Below are positions 34,795 through 46,668 of a DNA stretch of 64,000 bases, piece by piece. The DNA comes from Streptomyces indicus (GTDB lineage: Bacteria > Actinomycetota > Actinomycetes > Streptomycetales > Streptomycetaceae): assembly GCF_900100315.1 (NCBI RefSeq), contig NZ_FNFF01000009.1:62001-126000 (forward strand). Reading direction: 5' to 3'. The translations under genes were made by a program, and so were the position numbers. A model generated the notes under the pieces. It was not told the origin of the DNA and ran no database searches. It saw only the letters and a list, made by a program, of their open reading frames with translations. Position 1 is the first letter of the stretch. The number at the start of each line of letters is the position of its first letter.

Positions 34795-35436
34795 TCACCC
34801 CGCCTCGAGCACCCGCTTCAGCTCGCTCAGCCGCTCCCGCCAGTACTCCTTGTACGCCGCCACCGCGTCCGCGTCCGCCAGCTTGTGGTGGCCCACGCCG
34901 ACCTGGGTCTTCGCGGGGCCCTTCACCGTGAGGAAGACCGAGATGCGGCTGGTGCCGCCGTCCCAGTCGGCGGTCAGGGACTTGCCGGGCCGGTGGGTAC
35001 GGAGGGAGAAGTCGGCGTCCGGGAGCCAGCGGCGGCGCAGGGTCTCTTCCACGAAGGCGTCGGTGACCTGCTCGGCGGGTGCGTTCACCGTCTTGCTCGC
35101 CGAGGCCTCCCACGTCCCGTCGCAGGACTGGCCGACCTCGCGCAGGCCGCGCTCCTGCTCGTAGCCGACGGTGATCGACTGGGCGTGCCAGCCGTTCACT
35201 CCGTGCTCCTCGCGCAGATGGCGGGCGATCTCGGTGTGGCCGCGCTCCTGCGCGCCCCACCGGTCGAGCACGGTGAACCAGCCGAGCCAGTCCTTGCCGG
35301 TGGACTCGCTCAACGCGGCGGCCGACAGCTTCTCGGTGATCTTCTTGCCGGTGCTTCCCGTGCTTCCGGCGCTCCCCGTGCCTCCGGCGTTCCCCGTGCC
35401 TCCGGTACGCCCGGTGCCTCTTCCTCCGGTGCTCAT
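34795..35436 (-). CDS. DUF4287 plus SRPBCC-type protein
   Basis: 213 residues. The DUF4287 region is about 31-102 (KKITEKLSAAALSESTGKDWLGWFTVLDRW ... HGVNGWHAQSITVGYEQERGLREVG). The C-terminal half (ASKTVNAPAEQVTDAFVEETLRRRWLPDADF) resembles a START/SRPBCC ligand-binding domain. The first 30 residues are Gly/Thr/Ser repeats (GTGRTGGTGNAGGTGSAG). Function unknown. Confidence 0.8.
   Translation of the reverse strand: MSTGGRGTGRTGGTGNAGGTGSAGSTGSTGKKITEKLSAAALSESTGKDWLGWFTVLDRWGAQERGHTEIARHLREEHGVNGWHAQSITVGYEQERGLREVGQSCDGTWEASASKTVNAPAEQVTDAFVEETLRRRWLPDADFSLRTHRPGKSLTADWDGGTSRISVFLTVKGPAKTQVGVGHHKLADADAVAAYKEYWRERLSELKRVLEAG
35350..35425 (-). repeat. Short in-frame GC-rich repeat at protein N-terminus
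   Basis: Degenerate 15-18-nt units based on CCCGTGCCTCCGGYGTT (plus strand) encode the Gly/Thr/Ser-rich N-terminus of the DUF4287 protein. Confidence 0.7.
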
Positions 35437-35619
35437 GCGTCCGACGCTAGGCGCGGCCCCAGGCCCCGGCAAACCCGCCACCGGCCCGCCCCCGGCAAAC
35501 CCACCCCGACCCTTCGCCGCTTGTTCATGCACAGACAACTCGGCGCCTCTAGGTTCACGAACCGCGCGACCCCGCCCCCGTACGGGCGGCGGGCCGGTCC
35601 CCCACACCCTGGAGTGAGA

Positions 35620-36774
35620 GTGGAACGTCGGACTTTCCTGCGCGGCGCCGTCATCGGCGGCTCGGCCGCCGCCTTCGGCGGCACCCTGTGGCGCGGTGCG
35701 GCCTTCGCCGACCCCGCCCAGCCCGGCACGGGCCCCTACGGTGCGCTCGGCTCCGCGGACGCCAACGGCATCCGGCTGCCCGCCGGTTTCACCAGCCGGG
35801 TGATCGCCCGCTCCGGCCAGAAGGTCGCCGGCACCGCGTACACCTGGCACAACGCCCCGGACGGCGGCGCCTGTTACGCGGACGGCAACGGCTGGATCTA
35901 CGTCTCCAACTCGGAGATCAGCCCGGGCGGCGGCGCCGGCGCCGTGAAGTTCTCCGCGACGGGCGCGATCACCGGCGCGTACCGGATCCTGTCCAACACG
36001 CGGACCAACTGCGCGGGCGGCAAGACTCCGTGGAACACCTGGCTGTCCTGCGAGGAGGTCGACCGCGGGTACGTGTACGAGACCGACCCGTGGGGCGTGA
36101 AGGCGGCCGTGCGGCGCGACGCCATGGGGCGGTTCAAGCACGAGGCGGCCGCCGCCGACCCCGTGCGCAAGGTGATCTACCTGACCGAGGACGTGACCGA
36201 CGGCTGCTTCTACCGCTTCACGCCCACCACTTGGGGCGATCTGTCGACGGGCAAGCTTGAGGTCCTGAAGATGGGCTCGGGCACCAGCGGCCCGGTCACC
36301 TGGGCGCAGGTGCCCGATCCGAGCGGCGCCTCCACCGCCACCCGCAACCAGGTCTCCGGCGCCAAGCGCTTCACCGGCGGCGAGGGCTGCTACTACGCGG
36401 ACGACACCTGCTGGTTCACGACCAAGGGCGACAACCGCGTCTGGCAGTACAACGCGGCCGCGCAGACCCTCGAACTCGCCTACGACGACTCGCTGGTGAG
36501 CGGCCCGCCGCTGACCGGCGTGGACAACGTGACGGGCGCGGCCTCGGGCGATCTGTTCATTGCGGAGGACGGCGGCAACATGGAGATCTGTCTGATCACC
36601 CCGGACGACGTGGTCACGCCGTTCCTGCGGATCGAGGGCCAGTCGGGCTCGGAGATCACCGGACCGGCCTTCTCGCCGGACGGCAGGCGCCTGTACTTCT
36701 CCAGCCAGCGCGGTACGAGCGGGAGTTCCTCGGGCGGGATCACGTACGAGGTGACCGGGCCGTTCCGCAGCTAG
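35620..36774 (+). CDS. Tat-exported PhoX/DUF839-family protein
   Basis: 384 residues. Twin-arginine signal ERRTFLRGAVIGGSAAAFGG with cleavage near AFA. Mature beta-propeller with NSEISPGGGAGAVKF, TPWNTWLSCEEV, VIYLTEDVTDGCFYRF, LFIAEDGGNMEI and FSPDGRRLYFSSQRG. The last is typical of DUF839/PhoX-like phosphatases, and the Glu residues are likely Ca/Fe ligands. Start GTG 35620 with GGAG 5 nt upstream; GTG 35614 overlaps that site. Phosphatase activity not proven for this branch. Confidence 0.88.
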   Translation: MERRTFLRGAVIGGSAAAFGGTLWRGAAFADPAQPGTGPYGALGSADANGIRLPAGFTSRVIARSGQKVAGTAYTWHNAPDGGACYADGNGWIYVSNSEISPGGGAGAVKFSATGAITGAYRILSNTRTNCAGGKTPWNTWLSCEEVDRGYVYETDPWGVKAAVRRDAMGRFKHEAAAADPVRKVIYLTEDVTDGCFYRFTPTTWGDLSTGKLEVLKMGSGTSGPVTWAQVPDPSGASTATRNQVSGAKRFTGGEGCYYADDTCWFTTKGDNRVWQYNAAAQTLELAYDDSLVSGPPLTGVDNVTGAASGDLFIAEDGGNMEICLITPDDVVTPFLRIEGQSGSEITGPAFSPDGRRLYFSSQRGTSGSSSGGITYEVTGPFRS

Positions 36775-36809
36775 GGCGCTACGCCACTGCCGGCACCGCC
36801 GAGGCGGGC

Positions 36810-37793
36810 TCAGCCCTCCAGGAGGCGCCGTCCCAGCGGCGTGAGCGTGTGCAGCACGCTGCTGCCGTCCCTGACCGTCGACACGAGTCCCGCCTCGCGC
36901 AGCACCGAGGCGTGCTGGCTGGCGGAGGCGGGTGAGACGCCCACCCTGCGGGCGAGTTCGCCGGTGGTGCAGCCGCCGTCGATGCAGGCGAGCACGGCGG
37001 AACGCGTCCGGCCGAGCAACCGGTCGAGGGGCCCGCGCCCCTCGGCCGGCCGCGCCGTGCCGGTCCCGGCGCGGCGCACCGGATAGACGAGCACCGGTTC
37101 GAGCCCCTCGTCCACGAGCGTGACCGGCCGCCGGGCGCAGAAGTACGAGGGGACCAGGAGCAGTCCGCGCCCGTCGAGGTGGATGTCGTGCTCCATCGGA
37201 TAGTCCGTCTCCAGGACCGGCGGATTCCACCGCAGTGCGGGCCGCAGCCCCGCGAGCATCCCCTCCGTACCGCCGTCGAGCAGCCCGCGCAGCGCGACCG
37301 CGCGGTCGGCGTCGACCTGCGCGTGCACCCGGTCCGCGTATGGAGCGACCGTGGCCTGGTGGTAGTCGCGCAGGCTGGTGGTGAGCAGCCCGAGGGTGTG
37401 CCGGTCGCCCTCGGCGAGCGGCTTCAGCCAGTTCGGTACGCCGCCGGGGAAGCCGCCCATCCGGTCCAGCTCGTCAGCGAGTTGGGCTCTCGGTGTGGCG
37501 GCCAGCGCCTCCAGACCTTCGTCGATCGAGCCGTGCAGGGCGCTCGGTGTGAGGAAGTCCGGGAAGTTGCCGCGCCTGGGGACCAGCGTGCCGAGCACTC
37601 CGACCGCCCGCCGCCCGCGCTCCGGGTCGGCGGCGAGCCGGTGCCGCGCGCCGGCCCGCCAGCCGTCCAGCTCGGCCGGGGCCCAGCGGTCCCGCAGCCG
37701 GTGCAGGCTGAGCACCGTCTCCCACAGCAGATGCGCACGGTCCGCGATCCGTACGCGCGCGAGATCCGCCGGCGTGAAATGAATCCGCAGCAC
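36810..37793 (-). CDS. ArsR/winged-helix regulator with DUF5937-type N-terminus
   Basis: 327 residues. The N-terminal domain (VLRIHFTPADLARVRIADRAHLLWETVLSL) is typical of a Streptomyces family. The C-terminal winged helix is ARRVGVSPASASQHASVLREAGLVSTVRDGSSVLH. Target unknown. The GTG at 37793 was chosen because homologues begin at this LRIHFT motif. A 9-bp hairpin lies 24 bp upstream. Confidence 0.85.
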   Translation of the reverse strand: MLRIHFTPADLARVRIADRAHLLWETVLSLHRLRDRWAPAELDGWRAGARHRLAADPERGRRAVGVLGTLVPRRGNFPDFLTPSALHGSIDEGLEALAATPRAQLADELDRMGGFPGGVPNWLKPLAEGDRHTLGLLTTSLRDYHQATVAPYADRVHAQVDADRAVALRGLLDGGTEGMLAGLRPALRWNPPVLETDYPMEHDIHLDGRGLLLVPSYFCARRPVTLVDEGLEPVLVYPVRRAGTGTARPAEGRGPLDRLLGRTRSAVLACIDGGCTTGELARRVGVSPASASQHASVLREAGLVSTVRDGSSVLHTLTPLGRRLLEG

Positions 37794-37816
37794 CCGGTCC
37801 CCCGATCCCCTGATGC

Positions 37817-37840
37817 CCCTTTCGGACTGAGCCGAAAGGG
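37817..37840. promoter_or_regulatory. Hairpin/dyad upstream of the ArsR-like gene
   Basis: CCCTTTCGG - ACTGAG - CCGAAAGGG, perfect 9-bp arms, 24 bp before the GTG. Either an autoregulatory operator or an mRNA leader hairpin. Confidence 0.55.
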
Positions 37841-37973
37841 CTCGCGGGTCCAACGTAACCGCCCCGAGGATGGAGCGGGCACGGTTGTACGAGCCGGTCC
37901 CCCGGGGGGAGGGCCGGCCGACGGCATGCCGGACACCGGGGCATACCGGGCACCGGGCACCGGGCATGCCGAA

Positions 37974-38000
37974 AGGGGCGCCCCCGCACAGGGCGCCCCT
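37974..38000 (-). terminator. ppdK terminator
   Basis: AGGGGCGCCC, 7-nt loop, GGGCGCCCCT, about 100 bp downstream of the ppdK stop codon. Confidence 0.75.
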
Positions 38001-38098
38001 CTCGTGTGGAGGCCGGGGCCGGCGGCGAACCGGTGAGGGTGGTGTCAGGGCATGACCCGCCGCGGGCCCCGGTGGTTCAGGACCGGCTCACGACCGCC

Positions 38099-40810
<2,712 letters not shown>

Positions 40811-40999
40811 GGGTCTCGACTCCTCGAGGCTCGGTGGCTGCCCTGACGTCGAGGAATGTACCCAGATCGAAGGCGTCTAGGGAGATACACCTGAGCGCCC
40901 TTCGGCCGTAACCACCCGTCCGCCAGGAGATCGAAAGTGACTCTTCGGTAGGCGAAGTTTTCATCCCCCGAAGGGGCCTTGACCTCATCCGGAGATTCG

Positions 41000-41115
41000 G
41001 CGCTCACATGAGCGGGATACGGAGCACTTGATTTCAAGTCTTGAACGCAAAAAGGGTGGCACCCGGTGCCACCCTTCAGGCTCCAGACACCCTCAAGATC
41101 CGCTCATGTGAGCGC
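41000..41115. promoter_or_regulatory. Paired CGCTCA-nn-TGAGCG dyads, mutually inverted
   Basis: Dyad 1 CGCTCA-CA-TGAGCG at 41001-41014 and dyad 2 CGCTCA-TG-TGAGCG at 41101-41114. Extended, GCGCTCACATGAGCGG (41000-41015) is the exact reverse complement of CCGCTCATGTGAGCGC (41100-41115). Confidence 0.75.
41052..41076 (-). terminator. dusB terminator
   Basis: AAGGGTGGCAC - CCG - GTGCCACCCTT, 11-bp perfect stem, 150 bp past the dusB stop. The preceding A-run on the plus strand gives U residues on the minus-strand RNA. Confidence 0.85.
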
Positions 41116-41226
41116 TGGCCTTCTCAGGGTGGCGAGAATCACGCGATTATCGATCATCAATCGGCAGGCTTGCCGAGCCATACCGGCAGGCTCCCCGTGA
41201 CACCCCGAGGCATCCCGGGGGCCTTC

Positions 41227-42387
41227 TCAGCCCCCGGACGTGTCCAGCTCCGCCTCTTCGCTGACGCCCGCGCAGTCGTACGGGTCCTTGAGCCAGCCGT
41301 CCGGCAGCACGACCCGGTTGTTGCCCGACGTACGGCCGCGCGGGCCGTCCGCGCCCACGGGCCAGGACTGGTCCAGGTCGAGCTCGTCGAGGCCCGCGCG
41401 CAGCTCCGCGAGGGAGGAGGTGATCGCGAGCCGCTTGCGCATCTCGGAGCCCACCGCGAAGCCCTTGAGGTACCAGGCCACATGCTTGCGGAAGTCGATG
41501 ACACCGCGTGCCTCGTCGCCGATCCACTCGCCGAGCAGGGTTGCGTGCCGGACCATCACCTCGGCAACCTCTCGAAGCGAAGGGGCGGCCGGCTGCTGTA
41601 CCCCCTCCGGCCCGCCGGAGCTCTCGAAGCTGCTGACCAAGTCGCCGAACAGCCACGGCCGGCCCAGGCAGCCGCGGCCCACGACCACGCCGTCGCAGCC
41701 GGTCTCGCGCATCATGCGGACCGCGTCATCGGCGGACCAGATGTCGCCGTTGCCGAGCACGGGGATCTCCGGGACGTGCTCCTTGAGCCGGGCGATCGCG
41801 GACCAGTCGGCGGTGCCGCCGTAGTGCTGCGCCGCCGTGCGCCCGTGCAGTGCGATGGCGGTGACGCCCTCCTCGACCGCGATGCGGCCCGCGTCGAGAT
41901 AGGTGATGTGGTCGTCGTCGATGCCCTTGCGCATCTTCATCGTGACCGGCAGATCGCCCGCGCCGCTCACGGCCTCGCGCAGGATCGCGCGCAGCAGGTT
42001 GCGCTTGTACGGCAGGGCCGAACCGCCGCCCTTGCGGGTCACCTTGGGGACCGGGCAGCCGAAGTTGAGGTCGATGTGGTCGGCCAGGTCCTCTTCCGCG
42101 ATCATGCGGACGGCCTTGCCGACGGTGGCCGGGTCCACCCCGTACAGCTGGATGGACCGGGGCTTCTCGGTCTCGTCGAAGTGGATCAGCTGCATGGTCT
42201 TCTCGTTGCGCTCGACCAGGGCGCGGGTGGTGATCATCTCGCTGACGAAAAGGCCCTTGCCGCCGGAGAACTCACGGCAGAGGGTGCGGAACGGCGCGTT
42301 GGTGATCCCGGCCATGGGTGCGAGCACCACGGGCGGCTGGACGACGTGCGGGCCGATGGTGAGCGGGGAGAAAGACTGCTGCGGCAT
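41227..42387 (-). CDS. dusB: tRNA-dihydrouridine synthase
   Basis: 386 residues, FMN-dependent TIM barrel reducing uridines in tRNA. Motifs: VLAPMAGITNAPFRTLCREF, IDLNFGCPVPKVTRKGGGSAL (catalytic Cys), MKMRKGID, ALHGRTAAQHYGG, NGDIWSADDAVRMM, GRGCLGRPW. The ATG giving MPQQSFSPL was preferred over one six codons upstream. Confidence 0.95.
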   Translation of the reverse strand: MPQQSFSPLTIGPHVVQPPVVLAPMAGITNAPFRTLCREFSGGKGLFVSEMITTRALVERNEKTMQLIHFDETEKPRSIQLYGVDPATVGKAVRMIAEEDLADHIDLNFGCPVPKVTRKGGGSALPYKRNLLRAILREAVSGAGDLPVTMKMRKGIDDDHITYLDAGRIAVEEGVTAIALHGRTAAQHYGGTADWSAIARLKEHVPEIPVLGNGDIWSADDAVRMMRETGCDGVVVGRGCLGRPWLFGDLVSSFESSGGPEGVQQPAAPSLREVAEVMVRHATLLGEWIGDEARGVIDFRKHVAWYLKGFAVGSEMRKRLAITSSLAELRAGLDELDLDQSWPVGADGPRGRTSGNNRVVLPDGWLKDPYDCAGVSEEAELDTSGG

Positions 42388-42452
42388 CCCGCCATTGTCG
42401 CGCACCGGGCCCGATGCCGGACAGGGTCTTTAGTTAGGCGTACTTTTGATGT

Positions 42453-43958
42453 ATGTCCTCGTCCATGCCGCTGCCGAGCTCGCCCGCCGAGACCCCGGGC
42501 TCCCCCGCCCCGACCCTGACCCACCGCCGGCGTCTGCTGATCCTCGGGATCTGCTGCATGAGCCTGCTCATCGTCAGTCTCGACAACACCGTCCTGAACG
42601 TGGCCCTGCCGTCCATGCGCCGGGAGCTGCACGCGGACGTGGCGGGCATGCAGTGGACCATCGACGCGTACACCCTGGTCCTCGCCTCGCTCCTGATGCT
42701 CGCGGGCTCGACCGCGGACCGGATCGGCCGCCGCAAGGTGTTCATGACCGGGCTCGTGCTCTTCACGATCGGCTCGGTGCTCTGCTCCCTCGCACCGAAC
42801 CTCGAATCGCTGATCGCCTTCCGGATGGTGCAGGCCGTGGGCGGCTCAATGCTCAACCCGGTGGCGATGTCGATCATCACCAACACCTTCACGGAGCCGA
42901 AGGAACGGGCCCGCGCGATCGGCGTCTGGGGCGCGGTCGTCGGCATCTCGATGGCGGCGGGTCCGCTGGTCGGCGGGCTGCTCGTGGACTCGGTGGGCTG
43001 GCGCTCGATCTTCTGGGTCAACCTGCCGGTGGGCCTCGCGGCCCTGCTCCTGACCCTGCGCTACGTGCCGGAGTCCCGTGCCCCGAAGCCGCGCCGCGCC
43101 GACCCGGTGGGCCAGGTCCTGGTGATCGCGCTGCTCGGCTCGGTCACGTACGCGATCATCGAGGCGCCCGCGAAGGGCTGGCTCTCGGCGGAGATCCTGG
43201 CGTTCTGCGCGGTGGCCCTGTTCGCGCTCGCCGGACTCGTCTTCTACGAGGGCAGGCGCGAGGAACCGCTCATCGATCTGCGCTTCTTCCGCAGCGCTCC
43301 CTTCAGCGGCGCGACCGTCATCGCGGTGAGCGCCTTCGCCGCGCTGTCCGGCTTCCTCTTCCTGTCCACGCTCTACCTCCAGGACGTCCGCGGATACGAC
43401 GCCCTGCACGCCGGACTGTGGATGCTGCCCATGGCGGCGATGTGCTTCGTCTGCGCACCGCTCAGCGGGCGCCTGGTCGGCAGCCGGGGCCCGCGGATCT
43501 CGCTCCTCGTCGCGGGTGTCGCGATGACGGTGAGCGGGGTCCTGTTCGCGGCCTTCGAGGCCGAGACCTCGAACACCTCGCTCGTCATCGGCTATCTGGT
43601 CTTCGGCATCGGCTTCGGCTTCGTGAACGCCCCCATCACCAACACCGCCGTCTCCGGCATGCCCCGCGCCCAGGCGGGCGTGGCCGCCGCGGTGGCCTCG
43701 ACCAGCCGTCAGGTGGGTGGCACGCTCGGGGTCGCGGTGATCGGCGCGGTCCTCGCGGCCGGCATGGCCTCCGCGGCCTCGGGCGGCACGGACTTCGTGG
43801 AGGCGAGCAAGCCCGCCTGGTGGATCATCGCGGGCTGCGGTCTGAGCGTCCTGGTGATCGGCGCGCTGACCAGCGGGCGATGGGCGCGCGGGACGGCGCT
43901 GCGGACGGCGGAGCGCCTGGAGCACATGGAGGTGGCGGAGGGCTCGGTCAAGGTCTGA
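42453..43958 (+). CDS. DHA2/EmrB-QacA family MFS transporter
   Basis: 501 residues, 14 predicted helices. LLIVSLDNTVLNVALPSM (motif D1), GSTADRIGRRKVFMTG (motif A), FRMVQAVGGSMLNPVAMSI, WGAVVGISMAAGPLVGG (motif C of antiporters). Divergent from dusB, 65 bp apart. Substrate unknown. Confidence 0.92.
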   Translation: MSSSMPLPSSPAETPGSPAPTLTHRRRLLILGICCMSLLIVSLDNTVLNVALPSMRRELHADVAGMQWTIDAYTLVLASLLMLAGSTADRIGRRKVFMTGLVLFTIGSVLCSLAPNLESLIAFRMVQAVGGSMLNPVAMSIITNTFTEPKERARAIGVWGAVVGISMAAGPLVGGLLVDSVGWRSIFWVNLPVGLAALLLTLRYVPESRAPKPRRADPVGQVLVIALLGSVTYAIIEAPAKGWLSAEILAFCAVALFALAGLVFYEGRREEPLIDLRFFRSAPFSGATVIAVSAFAALSGFLFLSTLYLQDVRGYDALHAGLWMLPMAAMCFVCAPLSGRLVGSRGPRISLLVAGVAMTVSGVLFAAFEAETSNTSLVIGYLVFGIGFGFVNAPITNTAVSGMPRAQAGVAAAVASTSRQVGGTLGVAVIGAVLAAGMASAASGGTDFVEASKPAWWIIAGCGLSVLVIGALTSGRWARGTALRTAERLEHMEVAEGSVKV

Positions 43959-44016
43959 GGCTCAGCCGGCGAGGCCGGGCGGAGCGGCGGCCGAGTCCGG
44001 CGAGGTGGTCCGACGC

Positions 44017-45039
44017 TCAGCCGGCAGCGGAAGGGGCGGGCGCGTACAGCTGCTCCAGGCGCGCACGCGACTGCTCGTCCGCCGGGTAGTACGTGACCAT
44101 CCGCGCCCCGGAGTCGGGGGTCAGCCACAGGTTGGTGTGGTTGAGGCGCAGCTCCCCCACGTGCGTGTTGAGCACGCGCTTCGTCTTCGAGGCGACGCCC
44201 ACCACCTCGTGCCGCTCCCACACCTCGCAGAACTCCTCGCTCCGCTTGAGCCGCGCGAGCAGCGCCTTCCAGGCGGGTTCGGCGAGGTGCTCGGCCATCG
44301 CGGCCCGCAGCTTGGCGGCCATGATCCGCTTGGTCTCGTCGAGATCGCCGAGCGAGGCGCGCCACTCGGGGTGGGTGTAGGTGAGCAGGACGCAGTTGCG
44401 GTCCTCGGGCGGCAGCGCGTCGAGGTCGCAGAAGAGCCGGGCATACGTGCGGTTGTACGCCAGGATGTCGTAGCGACTGTTCTGGATGCAGGCGGGCACG
44501 GGCTCCAACTGCTCGAGCAGGCCGAGCAGTTCATCGCTGAGGGTGGGGCAGCGCGTGCCCGGTGCGGGGTCGGCGCTGCCGGCCAGCGCGAACAGATGGT
44601 GGCGCTCGGTGGGGTCCATGAGCAGGGCGCGGGCCAGGGCGTCGAGCACCTGCGGGGAGACCTGGATGGGGCGGGCCTGTTCCAGCCACGTGTACCAGGT
44701 GACGCCGACCGCCGAGAGCGCGGCCACCTCCTCGCGGCGCAGCCCTGGGGTGCGGCGCCGGGCTCCGCGCGGCAGACCGACCTGTTCGGGCGTGATGCGT
44801 TCACGACGGCTGCGCAGGAAGTCGGCGAGCTCCTGACGGCGGGCCTCGGGCTCGGTCGCGATCGCCTCGCGTCGGGCCTCGGGCTCCGACGCGGGTTCCT
44901 GACGGCGGACGTCCGGCTCCACGGCAAGGTCCTGACGGCGGACAGCGGGCTCCTGATGGCGAACAGCGGCTTCCTGACGGCGGCCCGCGGGCTCCGTCGC
45001 CGGCCCCGCGGCGGCTGTGTGCTGTGCCATCGTCGTCAT
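44017..45039 (-). CDS. Xre-family regulator with MmyB-like ligand domain
   Basis: 340 residues. The N-terminal 65 residues are Glu/Arg/Ala repeats (RRQEAAVRHQEPAVRRQ). Then HTH (LPRGARRRTPGLRREEVAALSAVGVTWYTWLEQ) and an MmyB/PAS-like C-terminal domain (LAYNRTYARLFCDLDALPPEDRN ... LNHTNLWLTPDSGARMVTYYPAD). Divergent from an MFS exporter with an inverted repeat between them, a common layout for this family. Confidence 0.9.
   Translation of the reverse strand: MTTMAQHTAAAGPATEPAGRRQEAAVRHQEPAVRRQDLAVEPDVRRQEPASEPEARREAIATEPEARRQELADFLRSRRERITPEQVGLPRGARRRTPGLRREEVAALSAVGVTWYTWLEQARPIQVSPQVLDALARALLMDPTERHHLFALAGSADPAPGTRCPTLSDELLGLLEQLEPVPACIQNSRYDILAYNRTYARLFCDLDALPPEDRNCVLLTYTHPEWRASLGDLDETKRIMAAKLRAAMAEHLAEPAWKALLARLKRSEEFCEVWERHEVVGVASKTKRVLNTHVGELRLNHTNLWLTPDSGARMVTYYPADEQSRARLEQLYAPAPSAAG
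44826..44995 (-). repeat. In-frame degenerate repeat in regulator N-terminus
   Basis: Roughly 21-27-nt units based on TCCTGACGGCGGACAGCGG (plus strand) encode alternating RRQE and AxEP segments before the HTH. Confidence 0.75.
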
Positions 45040-45084
45040 GCCCCCAGGGTGCCGGTCGGCGAATGCTGTTGCCAGGTAGTGCTT

Positions 45085-45110
45085 GTACCAGGATAAGGAC
45101 ACTCTGGTAC
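45085..45110. promoter_or_regulatory. Operator between MmyB-type regulator and MFS gene
   Basis: GTACCAG (45085-45091) and CTGGTAC (45104-45110), spacer 12, in the divergent intergenic region. Confidence 0.7.
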
Positions 45111-45140
45111 CAGGCTCAGCCGCGGCGGATCTTTGAGTGC

Positions 45141-46577
45141 GTGACCACTGCGACCACCTCCCCCGCCACCACCCGCCCCACGGCCGTCGACCACGGACCC
45201 GTGCTCGGCGGCCTCGGTCTGTTCACCGTGCTGCTCGGCGCGGCACTCCCGCTCATCGACTTCTTCATCGTCAACGTCGCCCTGCCCACCATCGAGCACG
45301 ACCTCAACGCGGGTCCCGCCCTGCTCGAACTGGTCGTCGCCGGCTACGGACTCGCGTATGCCGTCCTGCTCGTCGTGGGCGGACGGCTCGGCGACCAGTT
45401 CGGGCGGCGCCGCCTGTTCCTGACCGGCATGGCCGCCTTCGGCCTGACCTCGCTCGCCTGCGGTCTCGCGCCCGACGCGTGGACCCTGGTCGGCGCGCGG
45501 GTCGCGCAGGGCGCGGCGGCCGCGCTGATGCTGCCGCAGGTGCTCGCCACGATCCAGGCCGCGACCAGCGGCCGGCGCCGCGCCAAGGCGATGAGCCTGT
45601 ACGGCGCGACCGCCGGGCTCTCCATGGTCGCGGGCCAGATCCTCGGCGGCGTCCTGGTCGCGGCCGACATCGCGGGCAGCGGCTGGCGCGCGGTCTTCCT
45701 CGTCAACGTGCCGGTCGCCGCGGCCGGTCTGCTGCTCGCGGCCCGCCTGGTCCCCGAGAGCCGCTCGGCGCGGGCCGCCCGCGTCGACGTGCCCGGCACC
45801 CTGCTGCTCACCCTGAGCCTGCTCACCCTGCTCGTGCCGCTGACCGAGGGCCGGGCTGCGGGCTGGCCGCTGTGGACCTGGCTCTCGCTGGCCGTGTTCC
45901 CGTTCGCGGCCGCGGCGTTCTTCCTGGTGGAGCGGCGTGCGGACCGGTCGGGGCGGACCCCGCTCGTGCCGCCGGGCCTGCTCGCCCTGACCTCGCTGCG
46001 GCGCGGTCTCTCGCTGATCGTGCCCTTCTCGATCGGCTTCGGCGGCTTCATGTTCGTGATCGCCATCGTGCTCCAGCAGGGCCTGAGGATGGGTCCGGTC
46101 ACGGCCGGGCTCGCCCTGGTCCCGATGGCGCTCGCCTTCTTCGTCGCCTCGCTGATCGGACCGCGGCTCGTCTCCCGCCACGGCACCCGCGTGGTCACGG
46201 CCGGCGGCCTGATCCAGGGGGCCGGTGTCGCGCTGATCGCGCTGGCGGCCTGGCGCGACTGGCCGGACCTCGGGGTGCTCGGGCTCGCGCCGGGTGTCGC
46301 GCTCGCCGGCTTCGGCCAGGGGCTCCAACTGCCCGTACTTCTGCGCCTGGTGCTCGGCGACGTGCCGGCCGACCGCGCCGGCGTGGGCAGCGGTGTCGTC
46401 GTCACCACGCAGCAGTCGGCGCTCGCACTCGGCGTGGCCACGCTCGGGGCGCTCTTCCTCTCCGTGGCGGACGCGGCGGGCCTGCGGGACGCGCTGCTCG
46501 TGACGCTGCTCGCCCAGCTGGGCCTGGTCGCGGTGACCCTGCTGCTGAGTCTGCGGCTGCCCCGGCAGATGGGCTGA
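45141..46577 (+). CDS. MFS transporter (DHA2 type)
   Basis: 478 residues. PLIDFFIVNVALPTIEHDL, GGRLGDQFGRRRLFLTG (motif A), ARVAQGAAAALMLPQVLA, GATAGLSMVAGQILGG (motif C). GTG start. Probably controlled by the divergent MmyB-type regulator. Confidence 0.92.
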   Translation: MTTATTSPATTRPTAVDHGPVLGGLGLFTVLLGAALPLIDFFIVNVALPTIEHDLNAGPALLELVVAGYGLAYAVLLVVGGRLGDQFGRRRLFLTGMAAFGLTSLACGLAPDAWTLVGARVAQGAAAALMLPQVLATIQAATSGRRRAKAMSLYGATAGLSMVAGQILGGVLVAADIAGSGWRAVFLVNVPVAAAGLLLAARLVPESRSARAARVDVPGTLLLTLSLLTLLVPLTEGRAAGWPLWTWLSLAVFPFAAAAFFLVERRADRSGRTPLVPPGLLALTSLRRGLSLIVPFSIGFGGFMFVIAIVLQQGLRMGPVTAGLALVPMALAFFVASLIGPRLVSRHGTRVVTAGGLIQGAGVALIALAAWRDWPDLGVLGLAPGVALAGFGQGLQLPVLLRLVLGDVPADRAGVGSGVVVTTQQSALALGVATLGALFLSVADAAGLRDALLVTLLAQLGLVAVTLLLSLRLPRQMG

Positions 46578-46619
46578 GCCTCGCCGCCGGCGGAGAGGGC
46601 GAGGCCCCCGCCCACGACA

Positions 46620-46652
46620 ACGGCCCGCAACTCCTTCGAAGTTGCGGGCCGT
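46620..46652. terminator. Bidirectional terminator
   Basis: ACGGCCCGCAACT, 7-nt loop, AGTTGCGGGCCGT: 13-bp perfect stem between convergent genes. Confidence 0.88.
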
Positions 46653-46668
46653 CGCTCATGCGCCTGGG

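Larger units (their letters stand above)
37794..38098. other. Intergenic region between ArsR-like gene and ppdK
   Basis: No gene. It holds the ArsR-like gene's upstream hairpin, short CCGGGCA repeats (37936-37965), and the ppdK terminator. Confidence 0.7.
40811..41226. other. ppdK upstream region
   Basis: 416 bp without a credible gene. It contains the ppdK leader, two CGCTCA-nn-TGAGCG dyads 100 bp apart, and the dusB terminator between them. Confidence 0.7.

Noticed and set aside
40811..41226. RNA gene or riboswitch in the ppdK leader
   Set aside because: I find no recognisable conserved riboswitch core; only dyads and a terminator are supported.
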